From: Silene latifolia
Taxonomy: Eukaryota > Streptophyta > Magnoliopsida > Caryophyllales > Caryophyllaceae
Assembly (NCBI RefSeq): GCF_048544455.1
Contig: NC_133538.1
Coordinates: 44,779,969-44,843,968, forward strand
Reading direction: 5' to 3'
Length of the DNA: 64,000 nt
Below are positions 50,032-62,136 of the stretch, one piece after another. The notes below the pieces were generated by a model that saw nothing but the letters and a program-made list of their open reading frames with translations, was not told the DNA's origin and made no database searches. Each line of letters begins with the position of its first letter. Position 1 is the first letter of the stretch. The position numbers and the translations under genes were made by a program.

Positions 50032-51552
50032 TGATACCCGTCGTTGTGAGTACCAAAGATAAAATTTATAATCTCCTATTAAGACTAACCTAGGCTAGTG
50101 GTAACAGGGTCGAACCACAAGGAGGCGAAATGTAAACTTTAGTTGATTTATGTTCGATCGAGGTAACTATTGTGGGGGTTGAATTGAATTGGTCGACGGC
50201 TAAAGTGAACAAAGATAATAAACTAAATAAACGAATTAAACAGATAAAAGAAGGGTACTAGGATGGTCGGTTCATTATAGCTTCGGCGGCAACAAACTAA
50301 GTCGGTCTGAATCAAACACAGGTAAGGCGGGAAATAAAGAGGTCCTCTCGGTCCACTCTTAACAAATAGCATCTCTCGATCTCGCTATAGGTCCCTAATG
50401 TCACTAATACTAACTTTCGTCCTGAAAAGTGACTAACGGTCTAAACTATACCTATCTTTCGATCTTAGCACAGTTTAGTCGATTTAATTGATGGTCAAAT
50501 AACTTTCCCTATCTTTCGATCTAATGGGTTAGTCACGAAATAAGTATCTAACTGGTCGCATGCATTCGATTCGTTAAATACAAGATTAAATTTAATTAAA
50601 ACGAATATGAACCCTACGAGGTCAGTCGATCGACTGAAAAGGTCAGTCGATCGACCGACACGCGAAACAACTTTCTCTGATCTAATGCCGCCTATGCCAT
50701 AAATCGCCTACATCCTAGCACTAAAGAATTAGCTACTCATGATGAAAGTAATAACAACAATAAAACTAATAACAATTCTCAATTCATACTTAAAGTAAAT
50801 AACAAAGAATGATGATACGATAATTGGCTTTTGGGGACACTAGCTATCAAATCTATACTAATAACGAAAGTAAAACAATAAATTAAAATTAGGGCAAAAT
50901 GAATACCGAGATTTAAGAGGAAAGATTAAGAACAAGGGCAGAATTCCAATGCTAAAATCGATATCCCAAACCCTAGATACTCGAAATAAACTAAAACTCA
51001 AAGCAATCAGTATTGTGATGAAAACTTGGATAAAAACTTGAATGTCTAAACTGATGGTTTTATGTTACGTTATATAGCAATCAACGCAACATCTTATTTC
51101 CTAAACCTAAACTTCACGGGCTTCAAGATTCGCGGTCTTTCAATTCACGTCTCAAATAGAAATCTGGGTCGACCGACGATAATGTTTGGTCGATCGATGC
51201 TCCTCGAAGAAACAAAGTGGCTTCGAACCCGATAGTTGGTCGATCGATCAAGGTGGTAGTCGATCGACTGGCTGAGCTGCTATTTGACTTCTCAAAACAC
51301 GTGGACTTGTCTTTTGGGCCTTGGATTGCGCACCAAGCTCGTTCCTTAAGCAGTTCCTTTACGTCATTTGCAATGCAGATTACTCGGGGACGGATTTGGC
51401 TTGATTTTCCGTTGAATTCTTCACATTTCTGCAATAAAGTACAAAAACACGAAAGTAGAGGAAAATAGAGAAATATTGGCATATATTGCACATTTGAGCT
51501 CTGAAATGCGTGTAGAATAAAGTGTGAGACATCATATTTTAGACACGCATCA
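50032..51552 (-). repeat. 3' LTR of the Athila-like element
   Basis: Same length as the 5' LTR and highly similar over most of its length. Differences cluster in a few spots, mainly 50130-50165 and 51165-51245. Confidence 0.93.
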
Positions 51553-51571
51553 AATCTCCCCAAACCAAACC
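51553..51571 (-). promoter_or_regulatory. Polypurine tract next to the 3' LTR
   Basis: The minus strand reads GGTTTGGTTTGGGGAGATT immediately before TGATGCG. This is a purine-rich tract at the position required for plus-strand priming. Confidence 0.75.
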
Positions 51572-53827
51572 TTGCTTGTCCCCAAGCAAGAACTAGACTC
51601 GATCTAATGATCTAATGGAACGAGTTCAAACTCAGAGCGAAATGCAAACTGTTAAGCCTAAACCGATTTAATGCACAACCAACATTCAATTAGCAATGTG
51701 AATCATGCAAACGAGTTATGAAGTCGTCAAAAACTGCTGCACCTTTGACTATAGAGACTTATCAAATTGGACTCTCGCGGGTCGCTCAAATCACTCAATT
51801 AAGCACGGGTGATATATATGTAAGATAGAAAGAAGTAATTTTGTAGTGACTCTCACCTAACTACGACTTATGAAAACATGCCAGCAATAAAATATGAAAG
51901 CAATCTCTACAACCGCACATATGCATTCCAACCGAACAGATGACCAATGACACATGCCGAGGTATATATGGGATATGTGAGGTATGGGTAAGAAGAGGCA
52001 AAACATTTTATGGTAAAGTGGAGGTACAGGTGATCAAGCTAGTACCAAAACGGAACCAAAGGATAACATCCAACTTCTTTCTCATAAACAAATGAAAAGG
52101 TGCTATAGCAAGCACAAAACTCACAATCTTCAAACTATCAGATCAATAAAACACCCCATAAGATGTAAATGAAACATGGGAGCAAAAATCGCCAAAAGAT
52201 AAGGATTAAATTATGCGAATTGATCTCTTTTCTCGAATCTCAGTCGATCGACCATGAGTGGCAGTCGATCGACCCATTTGAACAGTACAGAACCTCTCTT
52301 TTTTTTCTTTTCTTTTTCGAATCATTTTTTTTCATCATTTTTTTTTTCTTTTCTTTTGTTTCTTTCTTTCCTTTTTTTCATTTCATTTCCCAACCATCGT
52401 CTCAACAGAGCATATGCCACCAAAAATGAGTAACAATCCTAAAAACTAGGCTACTAGCTTGACAAAGGCAGGCTATGTGTAGGATGTAGTAAATAGGACA
52501 AAAAGGATATTTTTGGTAGTGTGGAGTTTATGGGTAAAATGAGAAAAGGAAACCTCTTCCACATGTGTCAACAAACCACAGACCGAATGCATACAGGTAT
52601 TAAGTAGATCAATTTCATATTCATGCAAATTAAGGAAACATGTCTCATAAGGAGTACTACTCACATTCCTAGATAAACTGGTCATGAATGTCACCAGTTA
52701 TAGGCTTTAAATCTCAGAAATATAAGTAGCTTGCCAATATTCTAAGTCAAGTCTCAAGTCCAGCAAGTAATTCAACGAAAACTCGTAGGTATGCACTAAT
52801 ACGATTCTACTAATAACATGTTAATCTAGCAAGGCTCAGGCAAAACAGTTGCAAATGCAAAATCATCATGGAAATACTACCGTTCCGACTCGACCTATAT
52901 GCTAAAATAAACGTGCAAATATTTTTGAGATTTTTCAAATTTTTCAATTTTTTTTTTTTTTTGAATTTTTTGTGTATATATAAAGAAATAAACAACAATG
53001 CAAGACTGAAATGTAAACGTGAATGCAAGCAGAAGATATGCGGCGCAAAAAAACCCTTCCCCAAACCAAATCGCACAATGTCCCCATTGTGCAAAATCAT
53101 GTAATGAAGAAAAGAGAAATGGGAATTTGCGAGAAATAAATAAATATGACATGAAGTGGAAATCGGAACTCACAAGACTTTAAAGCGCGAAAAAAAGAAA
53201 CCTCCCAAACCAAAGCATGAGCTAGGAGGTTTCATGAGCAACGATGCTACCAATAAGGACCTGAAAAGACAATTAAAAACCACGCATAAAATCGAGAAAG
53301 CAATGTGGAAGCGATATGTATGTGCAAAGTTACGAAAATGGAAGAAATCAGAAATATGACGGAAAATAAAGAGGGGAAAAGACTCCCTTAATTCCGCAAA
53401 TCGACCAAACACAGCAGGGGAGAGGTCGAGAACAAGTACAGCAGCTGAATGGGTGAGTCGATCGACCACATAGCCCAATCGATCGACCGAGTTGAAAGGA
53501 ACAGTAGCTCCTGGAAACTGCAGACCAGTCGATCGACCACATAAGGTAGTCGATCGACTGGAAAAACCGCTGTAACTTCAGATTTCTTCGAGTTAGCTCA
53601 ATTACTTGAGCTAATGAGGTCTAAAAACCTGCAAATGCACCATAATACGCGCCCAAAAATTGCGCAAAGCCTAAAGTAATAGTCTAGAGGGTAGCTAATT
53701 ATTAGATCACACAAAAACAAATAAAGCTAAATGTTCCAAAACCAAAATAAAGAAAATGTTTCGAACTCCGGGTTGCCTCCCGGTAGCGCTAGATTAGACG
53801 GTCCCAGCTCGACCCACTTTTCGATCA
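51572..53827. other. Noncoding 3' internal region of the Athila-like element
   Basis: No pol motif is seen in any frame. It contains TCGATCGAC motifs (52244, 52265, 53458, 53479, 53527, 53549), T- and A-rich runs and short spurious ORFs. Long noncoding 3' regions are common in Athila/Tat elements. Confidence 0.6.
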
Positions 53828-54874
53828 TCAAAAAGCATAAATCACTGGCCCACTACTAGGCTTCTGACTGAACGGAGTGGCTTCAGCAACCGTCAAATCT
53901 ACTCCCGGCCTCCACAACATGGCAACGGAAGAACAACGTCTCGCAGCATCCTCAGCGCACAACTTCTTCTTAGACGACATATCCTCATCAGGACCTCCTC
54001 CTGGATCATATATCCGGGCAGTGCCAGACTTCAAGCTAGGGACACCCAACTCACCTCTGGGGTCTTTGAACGTGCCAAGACCTGTAGAAAGAGAAACAAA
54101 GCAATGTTCCTCCATTTTGTCCCCAAACTGGGGCGGAGGCGTCAATTCCATAGCAGCAAATGGTTCAACAGAAGGAGTAAGAATGTATACATAATCGACT
54201 AAAGGAGTGGAATTACCTCTAATCGGATAAGAACAGTCTTCATTTACCTTCTCATCGTCATCCGGAATAGGCGTTGGTGACGATTTAACAATTCCCAAGG
54301 CTGCAGGTATCAATTGAACAGCGTTACTACTCGATCGAGTAGTTTCCTCCTCCAGCATAACTGGTCGATCGACCACTGGTTCCAGTCGATCGACCGCTCT
54401 TCCTTCGGCAATGTCATTCGTTCGACCACACAAATCTGCTTGATCGAATTCTTCATGTGGCACAGCATTGAAGTCTTCAATTGACATTTCATCTTCCTCC
54501 AAATCATCATCCTCCGAGTCATACACATCATTGTTTTGCTCGGCAGCTACTTGAGCCAAGAGAAGCTCAAGTCTTTTGAAAGAAGCTTCTCTCTGTTCAG
54601 CGATTTCTTGCATTTGGAGTTTAAGCATCTCCATCATAGACTGCATTTCCGTACTCTCTTCAGAAGGATTAGGGTCTTGCTGAGGTGGCGCAAAGGAATA
54701 TGAAGGCTCTTGGAAACCTTGCTGATAGCACGGATGTGGCGGTGCATAATGATCTTGTTTATAATGCCAGTAAGCATAGACTTGGTCCATATCTGCTCGG
54801 CACATAACAGAAGCATGCCCCTCAGCGCCACATCTCCCACAAATCTCCACCTCCTGCTCCCAAGAATGGAACAT
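53828..54874 (-). CDS. Gag-like ORF with CCHC zinc knuckle (Athila-like element)
   Basis: A 348-residue frame. Nine residues after the first Met is a CCHC knuckle, CGRCGAEGHASVMC (CX2CX4HX4C), the nucleic-acid-binding motif of Gag nucleocapsid. Then come a Gln/Pro/Tyr-rich segment, a predicted amphipathic helix (MMEMLKLQMQEIAEQR), an acidic stretch and a Ser/Pro-rich tail. A splice-acceptor-like TTATTTTCAG lies 20 bp upstream (cut after 54895), and the frame could extend into an upstream exon. The N-terminal capsid part of Gag is not visible. The frame contains TCGATCGAC words, so repeat insertions have entered the coding region without breaking it. Confidence 0.7.
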   Translation of the reverse strand: MFHSWEQEVEICGRCGAEGHASVMCRADMDQVYAYWHYKQDHYAPPHPCYQQGFQEPSYSFAPPQQDPNPSEESTEMQSMMEMLKLQMQEIAEQREASFKRLELLLAQVAAEQNNDVYDSEDDDLEEDEMSIEDFNAVPHEEFDQADLCGRTNDIAEGRAVDRLEPVVDRPVMLEEETTRSSSNAVQLIPAALGIVKSSPTPIPDDDEKVNEDCSYPIRGNSTPLVDYVYILTPSVEPFAAMELTPPPQFGDKMEEHCFVSLSTGLGTFKDPRGELGVPSLKSGTARIYDPGGGPDEDMSSKKKLCAEDAARRCSSVAMLWRPGVDLTVAEATPFSQKPSSGPVIYAF

Positions 54875-55011
54875 GGGTGGACTCTCCTGAAGTACTGAAA
54901 ATAAACAACACTAAAGGAGAAGATAAGAACTGCCTCAAGGTACTCAGTCTTCCCTTGAGGTGAAAAAAAATGAACTAAAATAAAGACAACCAAAAATTAG
55001 GACTATTGCCT

Positions 55012-55028
55012 CCCCGGCAACGGCGCCA
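55012..55028 (-). promoter_or_regulatory. Primer-binding site, tRNA-Asp
   Basis: The plus strand reads CCCCGGCAACGGCGCCA, the 3' end of plant tRNA-Asp including CCA, five bases inside the LTR. It fixes the element's orientation as minus. Confidence 0.9.
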
Positions 55029-55033
55029 AAATT

Positions 55034-56554
55034 TGATACCCGTCGTTGTGAGTACCAAAGATAAAATTTATAATCTCCTATTAAGACTAACCTAGGCTAG
55101 TGGTAACAGGGTCGAACCACAAGGAGGCAGTTGTAAACTTTAGTTGATTTATGTTCAGTCTGAGGTAACTATTGTGGGGGTTGAATTGAATTGGTCGACG
55201 GCTAAAGTGAACAAAGATAATAAACTAAATAAACGAATTAAACAGATAAAAGAAGGGTACTAGGATGGTCGGTTCATTATAGCTTCGGCGGCAACAAACT
55301 AAGTCGGTCTGAATCAAACACAGGTAAGGCGGGAAATAAAGAGGTCCTCTCGGTCCACTCTTAACAAATAGCATCTCTCGATCTCGCTATAGGTCCCTAA
55401 TGTCACTAATACTAACTTTCGTCCTGAAAAGTGACTAACGGTCTAAACTATACCTATCTTTCGATCTTAGCACAGTTTAGTCGATTTAATTGATGGTCAA
55501 ATAACTTTCCCTATCTTTCGATCTAATGGGTTAGTCACGAAATAAGTATCTAACTGGTCGCATGCATTCGATTCGTTAAATACAAGATTAAATTTAATTA
55601 AAAACGAATATGAACCCTACGAGGTCAGTCGATCGACTGAAAAGGTCAGTCGATCGACCGACACGCGAAACAACTTTCTCTGATCTAATGCCGCCTATGC
55701 CATAAATCGCCTACATCCTAGCACTAAAGAATTAGCTACTCATGATGAAAGTAATAACAACAATAAAACTAATAACAATTATCAATTCATACTTAAAGTA
55801 AATAACAAAGAATGATGATACGATAATTGGCTTTTGGGGACACTAGCTATCAAATCTATACTAATAACGCAAGTAAAACAATAAACTAAAATTAGGGCGT
55901 AAATGAATACCGAGATTTAAGAGGAAAGATTAAGAACAAGGGCAGAATTCCAATGCTAAAATCGATATCCCAAACCCTAGATACTCGAAATAAACTAAAA
56001 CTCAAAGCACTGTATTGTGATGAAAACTTGGATAAAAACTTGAATGTCTAAACTGATGGTTTTATGTTACGTTATATAGCAATCAACGCAACATCTTATT
56101 TCCTAAACCTAAACTTCACGGGCTTCAAGATTCGCGGTCTTTCAATTCACGTCTCAAATAGAAATCTGGTCGATCGACTGATAATGCTGGTCGATCGAAT
56201 GCTCCTCAGCAAACAGTGGCTTCTGGAACCCGATAGTTGGTCGATCGACTGAAGGTGGTAGTCGATCGACTGGCTGAGCTGCTATTTGACTTCTCAAAAC
56301 ACGTGGACTTGTCTTTTGGGCCTTGGATTGCGCACCAAGCTCGTTCCTTAAGCAGTTCCTTTACGTCATTTGCAATGCAGATTACTCGGGGACGGATTTG
56401 GCTTGATTTTCCGTTGAATTCTTCACATTTCTGCAATAAAGTACAAAAACACGAAAGTAGAGGAAAATAGAGAAATATTGGCATATATTGCACATTTGAG
56501 GTCTGAAATGCGTGTAGAATAAAGTGTGAGACATCATATTTTAGACACGCATCA
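55034..56554 (-). repeat. 5' LTR of the Athila-like element
   Basis: In the element's orientation it begins TGATGCGTGTCT and ends GGGTATCA. It contains several TCGATCGA motifs (for example at 55629, 55650, 56170, 56240 and 56264). Confidence 0.93.
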
Positions 56555-57173
56555 TTACCGTCGATCAGCTATGTCGTTCAAACTCACCTACCGCCACGAC
56601 CATGACCACCACCGAAGTCGTTTCCAGCCGACAGGGTCATTTTGTTACTCGAAATCATGCAAGTAAATCATTATTGTATTGTGAGTATTTTTTTTGAAAT
56701 TGTAATTGGTTTTCAGTTGATTTATGTTTATAAGCAAGAAGTTTTTTAAAAACTCAAAGTAAAAATGAGAGATAACAAAGACCGCCGGCGTATGGTGAGG
56801 AATAGTGCAGATAATGACCAGAGTACGAAGGTTGAACGGAGAATGTCAAGGAATCGGCGACATGGCTGGTGTATGGTGAGGGATGCGGCGAATTATGAGG
56901 AGAGATAATATGGAGGAAGTATCAGAGGCATTGTTTGAGTCGGAGTGAGACAGCAGACAGCCCTTGTTAACTCCGTTAAAAAGTATTGGTCGTCGAAATA
57001 CCGGCGAGGCAAGTCGGCGTGCTAGGTGGTGCCTGATGTTAGGGCAGGTAGATGTCAAGCAAATGTTAACAGTAGTTTAGTTTGTGAGGGAGAGAGTTTA
57101 ATAATGCGGGCGATTTCCAAACTAACTTCTAATCGACGGTTGTCATTTAGTTAAATGTACGATTCGCACAGAT

Positions 57174-57176
<3 letters not shown>

Positions 57177-57257
<81 letters not shown>
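57177..57257. repeat. (TA)n(GA)n microsatellite between L and M
   Basis: TA to about 57238, then GA. This is the reverse-complement polarity of the CT-TA tracts elsewhere. Confidence 0.95.
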
Positions 57258-58433
57258 GCCGGATCCGGTGAAGCCGTTAATTATGGCGAGGCGGCTGGCC
57301 TCACCAAATTCATTCATTAAACTTGGGGCGGACTGAATGTGGACTGATATTAAACGGGCTCATTCAATGTGGGCTGTCAATTCATCTTTTCCTAATTTTT
57401 CATGTGGGCTAAATATTTTATCTATCTAAACTTTTCTACGCAAAACATCTAAACAAATTTTCTTCATCAACGATTAATATCGTGATTGTAGCGATTGTTC
57501 ATAGATTCCAAACCCAAACCCCATAAACTAATCAACGATTCATCAATTGCAGCGATTGTTTATAGATTCCAATTGATGAATTCCGTGAGGGTTGTGAAGC
57601 GATTAATATCGTGATTCCAATTGCAGCGATTTGCCAATCAACAAGCTACATCAATAATATCGTGATTTCAGCAATTTCAGAAGACTTTATTTGATTAGTT
57701 TGAAGGTAATTTCATCAAAATAACATACAACAACGTGATTTCAGCAAATTCAGAAGAAGATTTCGAATAATTTCGAGGTAATTTCATAATTTTGATCAAA
57801 ATTGAGCTCGATTAATTTGTGTTTCAGTTTTAGTTTGTAAAATATTGTGATTGTAGTGGAATCGAAGGCTCGATTTTGTGTAATATAAGGCTCAATTTCG
57901 TATTTCGAGGTAATTTCGTATGAGGAAAGTGTGGATGTACGTGAAAGTGGGGTGGGAATAGGTGATGATGGTATCCATGGAATGGGAACCATAATTTCTG
58001 GTCATTCATATCAGTATTAGTTTACTGATAGCAAAGTCATTAGATCTTGCCTTAAATATTTGATTTAATCACACTTAATCATATAGTATATGGTGGATTA
58101 CAGATCGTTCCTTAACATTCCATATACCCTTGTTCATCATAGTGGAATCCAAGGATTATAATGGAACATTCTTTTTTTTTCTTTTTTTTCATGACTGATC
58201 GAGCAACTAATCAAATAAACCAATTAAAAACTATATAAAAAAAAGGAGACATTTGAAGGAACAAAATGCATTTAATTAATTTTTTTTCGTTTGTTGACAA
58301 TTTGTTTTAAATTTCTATCACCTCATCTTCCTTACATACACCTACTTCTAACTCCATTGTTCCTTTCTCCATTGAATCCAATAATCTGCAGCAATTCCTC
58401 CTTGGAGACTGTCAGAAAACAAAGTAATGTCAG

Positions 58434-58620
58434 CCAGTGGCGGAGCCAAAATTTAATTGTTAGTGGGTGTGGGAAAATTTCGGGGGCCTTAACGTATAAT
58501 TCAGTAAACCACAATGGCTTAACCTTCCAAAAATTTCAGAAATTTCAACTAAATTTTGAAAGATTCATTGTCAAGCAGAGGCGCTACATGCTAGCTTCCC
58601 TTTCCCACCAATGATAACAA
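58434..58620. other. Fragment of a common plant repeat beginning AGTGGCGGAGCC
   Basis: CAGTGGCGGAGCC followed by a GGGTG..GGGGGCC stretch is a phrase found at the ends of many degraded plant transposons. Here it is isolated and its other end cannot be placed. Confidence 0.3.
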
Positions 58621-58899
58621 AAAGAAACATGCATGACTGGCAATAAAGTTTTTTTAAAGGTTATTGTGACTTTATTTCAAAGTGGCACCGCAAACATCTA
58701 TGCCCTGACCGAGATTAAGTCGTGACAATCGATTTTAATATCAAACCTTAAACCGAGATCTAATATCATGTTCTTGTGTATAGAATACTTCCTAGGAATT
58801 TTTTAAACTTAAAGAGAAAGAAAGATTTGAATGCATCTGAATGAGTATTAAATGGCAATGCAGGAGATAGCATAGGTCACAATGCAATCTATATGGCCA

Positions 58900-61095
58900 T
58901 TTCTGAAACTTGGTCATAAATTGGTTGAAATCACCTATTTTGCTCTTTTTCTTATTTTATGAATTCTAGAGTCTGTTTTGTGAATCTTAGACCTTGTTTT
59001 GTGAATCTTAGAGCTTATATTGTGAAACTAAAAGGTAAAATTGTGAAACGTGGTCATAAATGGTTGAAATTATTTATTTTGCTCTTGTTCTTATTTTGTG
59101 AAGCCTAGACCTTGTTTTGTGAATCTTAAAGCTTATATTGTGAAACTAAAAGATAATATTGTGAAACGTGGTCATAAATGGTTGAAATTATCTATTTCGC
59201 TCTTGTTCTTATTTTGTGAAACCTAGACCTTGTTTTGTGAATCATACGGCTTGAATCTTAGAGCTTATATTGTGAAACTAAAAGGTAATATTGTGAAACG
59301 TGGTCATAAATGGTTGAAATTATCTATTTTGCTCTTGTTCTTATTTTGTGAAGCCTAGACCTTGTTTTGTGAATTCTACGGCTTGTTTTGTGAAATTAGA
59401 AGGTAATATTTTGAAACTTGGTCATAAATTGGTTGAAATCACCTATTTTGCTCTTGTTCTTATTTTCTGAATCCTAGAGCCTGTTTTGTGAATCTTAAAC
59501 CTTGTTTTGTGAAATTAGAAGGTAATATTGTGAAACTTGATCATAAATTGGTTGAAATCACCTATTTTGCTCTTATTCTTATTTTGTGATTCATAGAGCC
59601 TGTTTTGTGAATCTTAGACCTTGTTTTGTGAAATTAGAAAGTAATATTGTGAATCTTGGTCATAAATTGGTTGAAATCACCTATTTTGCTCTTGTTCTTA
59701 TTTTGTGAATCCTAGAGTCTGTTTTGTGAATCTTAGACCTTATTTTGTGAATCTTAGAGCTTATATTGTGAAACTAAAAGGTAAAATTGTGAAACGTGGT
59801 CATAAATGGTTGAAATTATTTATTTTGCTCTTGTTCTTATTTTGTGAAGCCTAGATCTTGTTTTGTGAATCTTAGAGCTTATATTGTGAAACTAAAAGAC
59901 AATATTGTGAAACGTGGTCATAAATGGTTGAAATTATCTATTTTGCTCTTGTTCTTATTTTGTGAAGCCTAGACCTTGTTTTGTGAATCCTACGGCTTGT
60001 TTTGTGAAATTAGAAGGTAATATTGTGAAACTTGGTCATAATTGGTTGAAATCACCTATTTTGCTCTTATTCTTATTTTGTGAATCCTAGAGCCTTTTTT
60101 GTGAAACTTAGACCTTATTTGTAAATCTTAGAGCTTATATTGTGAAACTAAAAGGTAATATTGTGAAACGTGGTCATAAATGGTTGAAATTATCTATTTT
60201 GCTCTTGTTCTTATTTGGTGAATCTCATACCTTATTTTGTGAATCTCAAACCTTATTTTGTGAATCTCAAACCTTGTTCAGTGAATCTGAGAGCTTGTTT
60301 TGTGAAACTTGGTCATCATAAGTTGTTAAAATCACCTTTTTTGCTCTTTTCCTTATTTGGTGAATCTCAGACCTTATTTTGTGAATCTCATACCTTATTC
60401 AGTGAATCTTAGGACTTGTTTTGTGAAACTTGATCATCATAAGTGGTTAAAATCACCTATTTGTCTCTTTTCTTTATTCGGTGAATCTCAGACTTTATTT
60501 TGTGAATCTCAGACCTTGTTTAGTGAATCTTAGAGCTTGTTTTGTGAAACTTGTTCATCATAAGTGGTTAAAATCACCTTTTTTGCTCTTTTCCTTATTG
60601 GGTGAATCTCAGACCTTATTTTGTGAAATTCATACCTTATTCAGTGAATCTTAGGGCTTGTTTTGTGAAACTTGATCATCATAAGTGGTTAAAATCACCT
60701 ATTTTGCTCTTTTCTTTATTCGGTGAATCTTAGACTTTGTTTTGTGAATCTCAGACCTTGTTCAGTGAATCTTAGAGCTTGTTTTGTGAAATTTGGTCAT
60801 AAAATCACCTTTTTTGCTCTTTTCCTTATTTGGTAAATCTCAGACTTTATTTTGTGAATCTCATACCTTATTCAGTGAATCTTAGGACTTGTTTTGTGAA
60901 ACTTGATCATCATAAGTGGTTAAAATCACCTTTTTTGCTCTTTTCCTTATTTAGTGAATCTCAGACCTTATTTTGTGAATCTCATACCTTATTCAGTGAA
61001 TCTTAGGGCTTGTTTTGTGAAACTTGATCATCATAAGTGGTTAAAATCACCTATTTTGCTCTTTTCTTTATTCGGTGAATCTCAGACTTTGTTTT
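58900..61095. repeat. Tandem array, ~120-bp unit, reverse complement of the A array (element M)
   Basis: Units from 60309 on repeat every 120 bp or so (landmark AAACTTG(A/G/T)TCATCATAAG at about 60309, 60429, 60550, 60670, 60903 and 61023). The proximal part 58900-60200 is an older or more diverged version of 115-120 bp (landmark GTGGTCATAAATGGTTGAAA). Subunits centre on TTTGTGAATCTTAGA. Confidence 0.9.
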
Positions 61096-61345
61096 GTTCC
61101 TCAACATGAAGGTGGGAAAAGATCAGAAGCTATATACACAACTATACTAGTACAAAGCAAAATAACAAAGTGACAACTATTTCTTTTCAGCGTAGCAGTC
61201 AAACCAAAAAACGGAAAGTTCCAAGGTAAGGATTAGAGCACACCTCGAGAATCAATTTTTCAGTCGTTCCTCTAATGGTAGGGGGAGCAGAGATAAGGGA
61301 ACAACTCACATGATGAAAACTAGTGGAATGATTTAATTATTTTAA

Positions 61346-61413
61346 AACCAATTAGCTCAAATGGCAGAGCATTGTGCAATGCACAAGGTGTGGGTTCGAC
61401 TCCCATGTTGGTT
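61346..61413 (+). tRNA. tRNA-like sequence 1 of element M, complete cloverleaf
   Basis: Acceptor AACCAAT/GTTGGTT (7 pairs, one G-U). D-arm GCTC..GAGC. T-arm GTGGG-TTCGACT-CCCAT. A box TAGCTCAAATGG and B box GGTTCGACTCC are near consensus. The anticodon arm is TTGTGCA-A-TGCACAA, an almost loopless palindrome. Forcing a 7-nt loop would give anticodon AAT (Ile) but without U33, so decoding is unlikely. It pairs convergently with 61671-61741. Confidence 0.6.
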
Positions 61414-61670
61414 ATTGACTGCTACTGTTACTTCAAAGCCTAATTGGTATTTCTCTAGTGGACTTTTGAGTTTTGGGCTTTTCTGTCATGTCCAATTGCA
61501 CCCAATTTAGATAATTTCTAACATTACTTTACAAAGGACTCAAAATTGTAATCCTTTGCTCCTTTAGTGGCTCTGCACGACGTTTTGGCTTATGCACGCC
61601 GTTTGTGGACATCTAAGTTTGAGCTTCTTCTTCTCATCCTCAATTTTACACCAGATTCTTAAATTAACTA

Positions 61671-61741
61671 GGCTATAGGAGATTCGAAATCATACCTTTG
61701 TGCAAGATTTGCACATTGCTCTCCCATTTGAGCTAATAGCC
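61671..61741 (-). tRNA. tRNA-like sequence 2 of element M
   Basis: On the minus strand: acceptor GGCTAT/ATAGCC, D-arm GCTC..GAGC, anticodon arm TGTGCAA-ATC-TTGCACA. The T-arm region is degraded (GATTTCGAATC). Convergent with the sequence at 61346, as in element A. Confidence 0.5.
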
Positions 61742-61914
61742 ATTAAGATATACGAGTACATAACAAAGATTAAATTGACTGTCTATAACCAGTGGAAAAG
61801 GTTGAAAGTGCAGAGACAATGTTGACAGATTTCGAGTAAGCTACTAAGCTCCAAATGAATGAAAAACTCAATAAATAGGAAATAATAAAGATATGCATAT
61901 TCAATATGGGAGGA

Positions 61915-62136
61915 GAAGACTAATTGATCGTTAGGGAGAGTAAGATCTTTCGCATTAAGCGGATAAGAGAAAACGGTTAATAAAGATAGTGACGTTGAGG
62001 TCGGAAAGAAGAGAAGTTTGGCAGGTTTTAGCTGAATTTTGGAGTTGGAGTAAGAGAGAAGAGCTTTATTAGGAGGAGATAGAGGAAGTGAATGTTTAAT
62101 GGTGGAAGCAGCTCTGACGGTCATATCCATTGCCAT
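61915..62136 (-). pseudogene. Captured first exon of the chloroplast calcium-sensing receptor (CAS) gene
   Basis: From ATG at 62136 the frame reads MAMDMTVRAASTIKHSLPL, then a basic Ser-rich stretch, then LLFFPTSTSLSLLTVFSYP and LTLPNDQLV. This resembles the chloroplast transit peptide and N-terminus of plant CAS, a thylakoid calcium-sensor protein, in particular the PTSTSxSLL..F and LPxDQxVSS motifs. The reading frame then drifts into AT-rich sequence. The thylakoid and rhodanese-like parts are absent. Identity rests on recall of CAS N-termini and is not certain. Confidence 0.5.

Larger units (their letters stand above)
50032..56554 (-). mobile_element. Non-autonomous Athila-like (Ty3/gypsy) LTR retrotransposon with gag remnant only
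   Basis: Two 1521-bp LTRs (50032-51552 and 55034-56554) start TG and end CA. They are flanked by the 5-bp target duplication TTACC (50027-50031 and 56555-56559). On the minus strand the order is LTR, PBS for tRNA-Asp (55028-55012), gag-like ORF (54874-53828), about 2.2 kb noncoding, PPT (51571-51553), LTR. The internal region is only 3481 bp with no protease, RT, RNase H or integrase, so it is a gag-only derivative that needs a helper. Athila elements of the Ty3/gypsy class typically use a tRNA-Asp PBS. Confidence 0.93.
44501..57176. mobile_element. Element L: large element with GTACGAAC boxes, two captured host genes, split by an LTR retrotransposon
   Basis: The left end has boxes GTACGAAC at 44514, 44531 and 44540 (17 and 9), the same grammar as the GAGAACC elements but a different word. 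At the proposed right end, before (TA)n at 57177, the minus strand reads GTGCGAATC then GTACATTTA (9 apart) followed by CAACCGTCGATTAG, a subterminal motif like those in A and D, so this border is weakly supported. Removing the retrotransposon (50032-56554) leaves about 6.1 kb: AGATACAC arrays, C-rich low-complexity segments, a uL14 exon (+) and unknown exons (-). Confidence 0.5.

Noticed and set aside
53170..53542. Protein-like ORFs (SIDWSAVSRS type) in the Athila-like internal region and LTRs
   Set aside because: They arise from the TCGATCGAC repeats; no pol or env motif is present.
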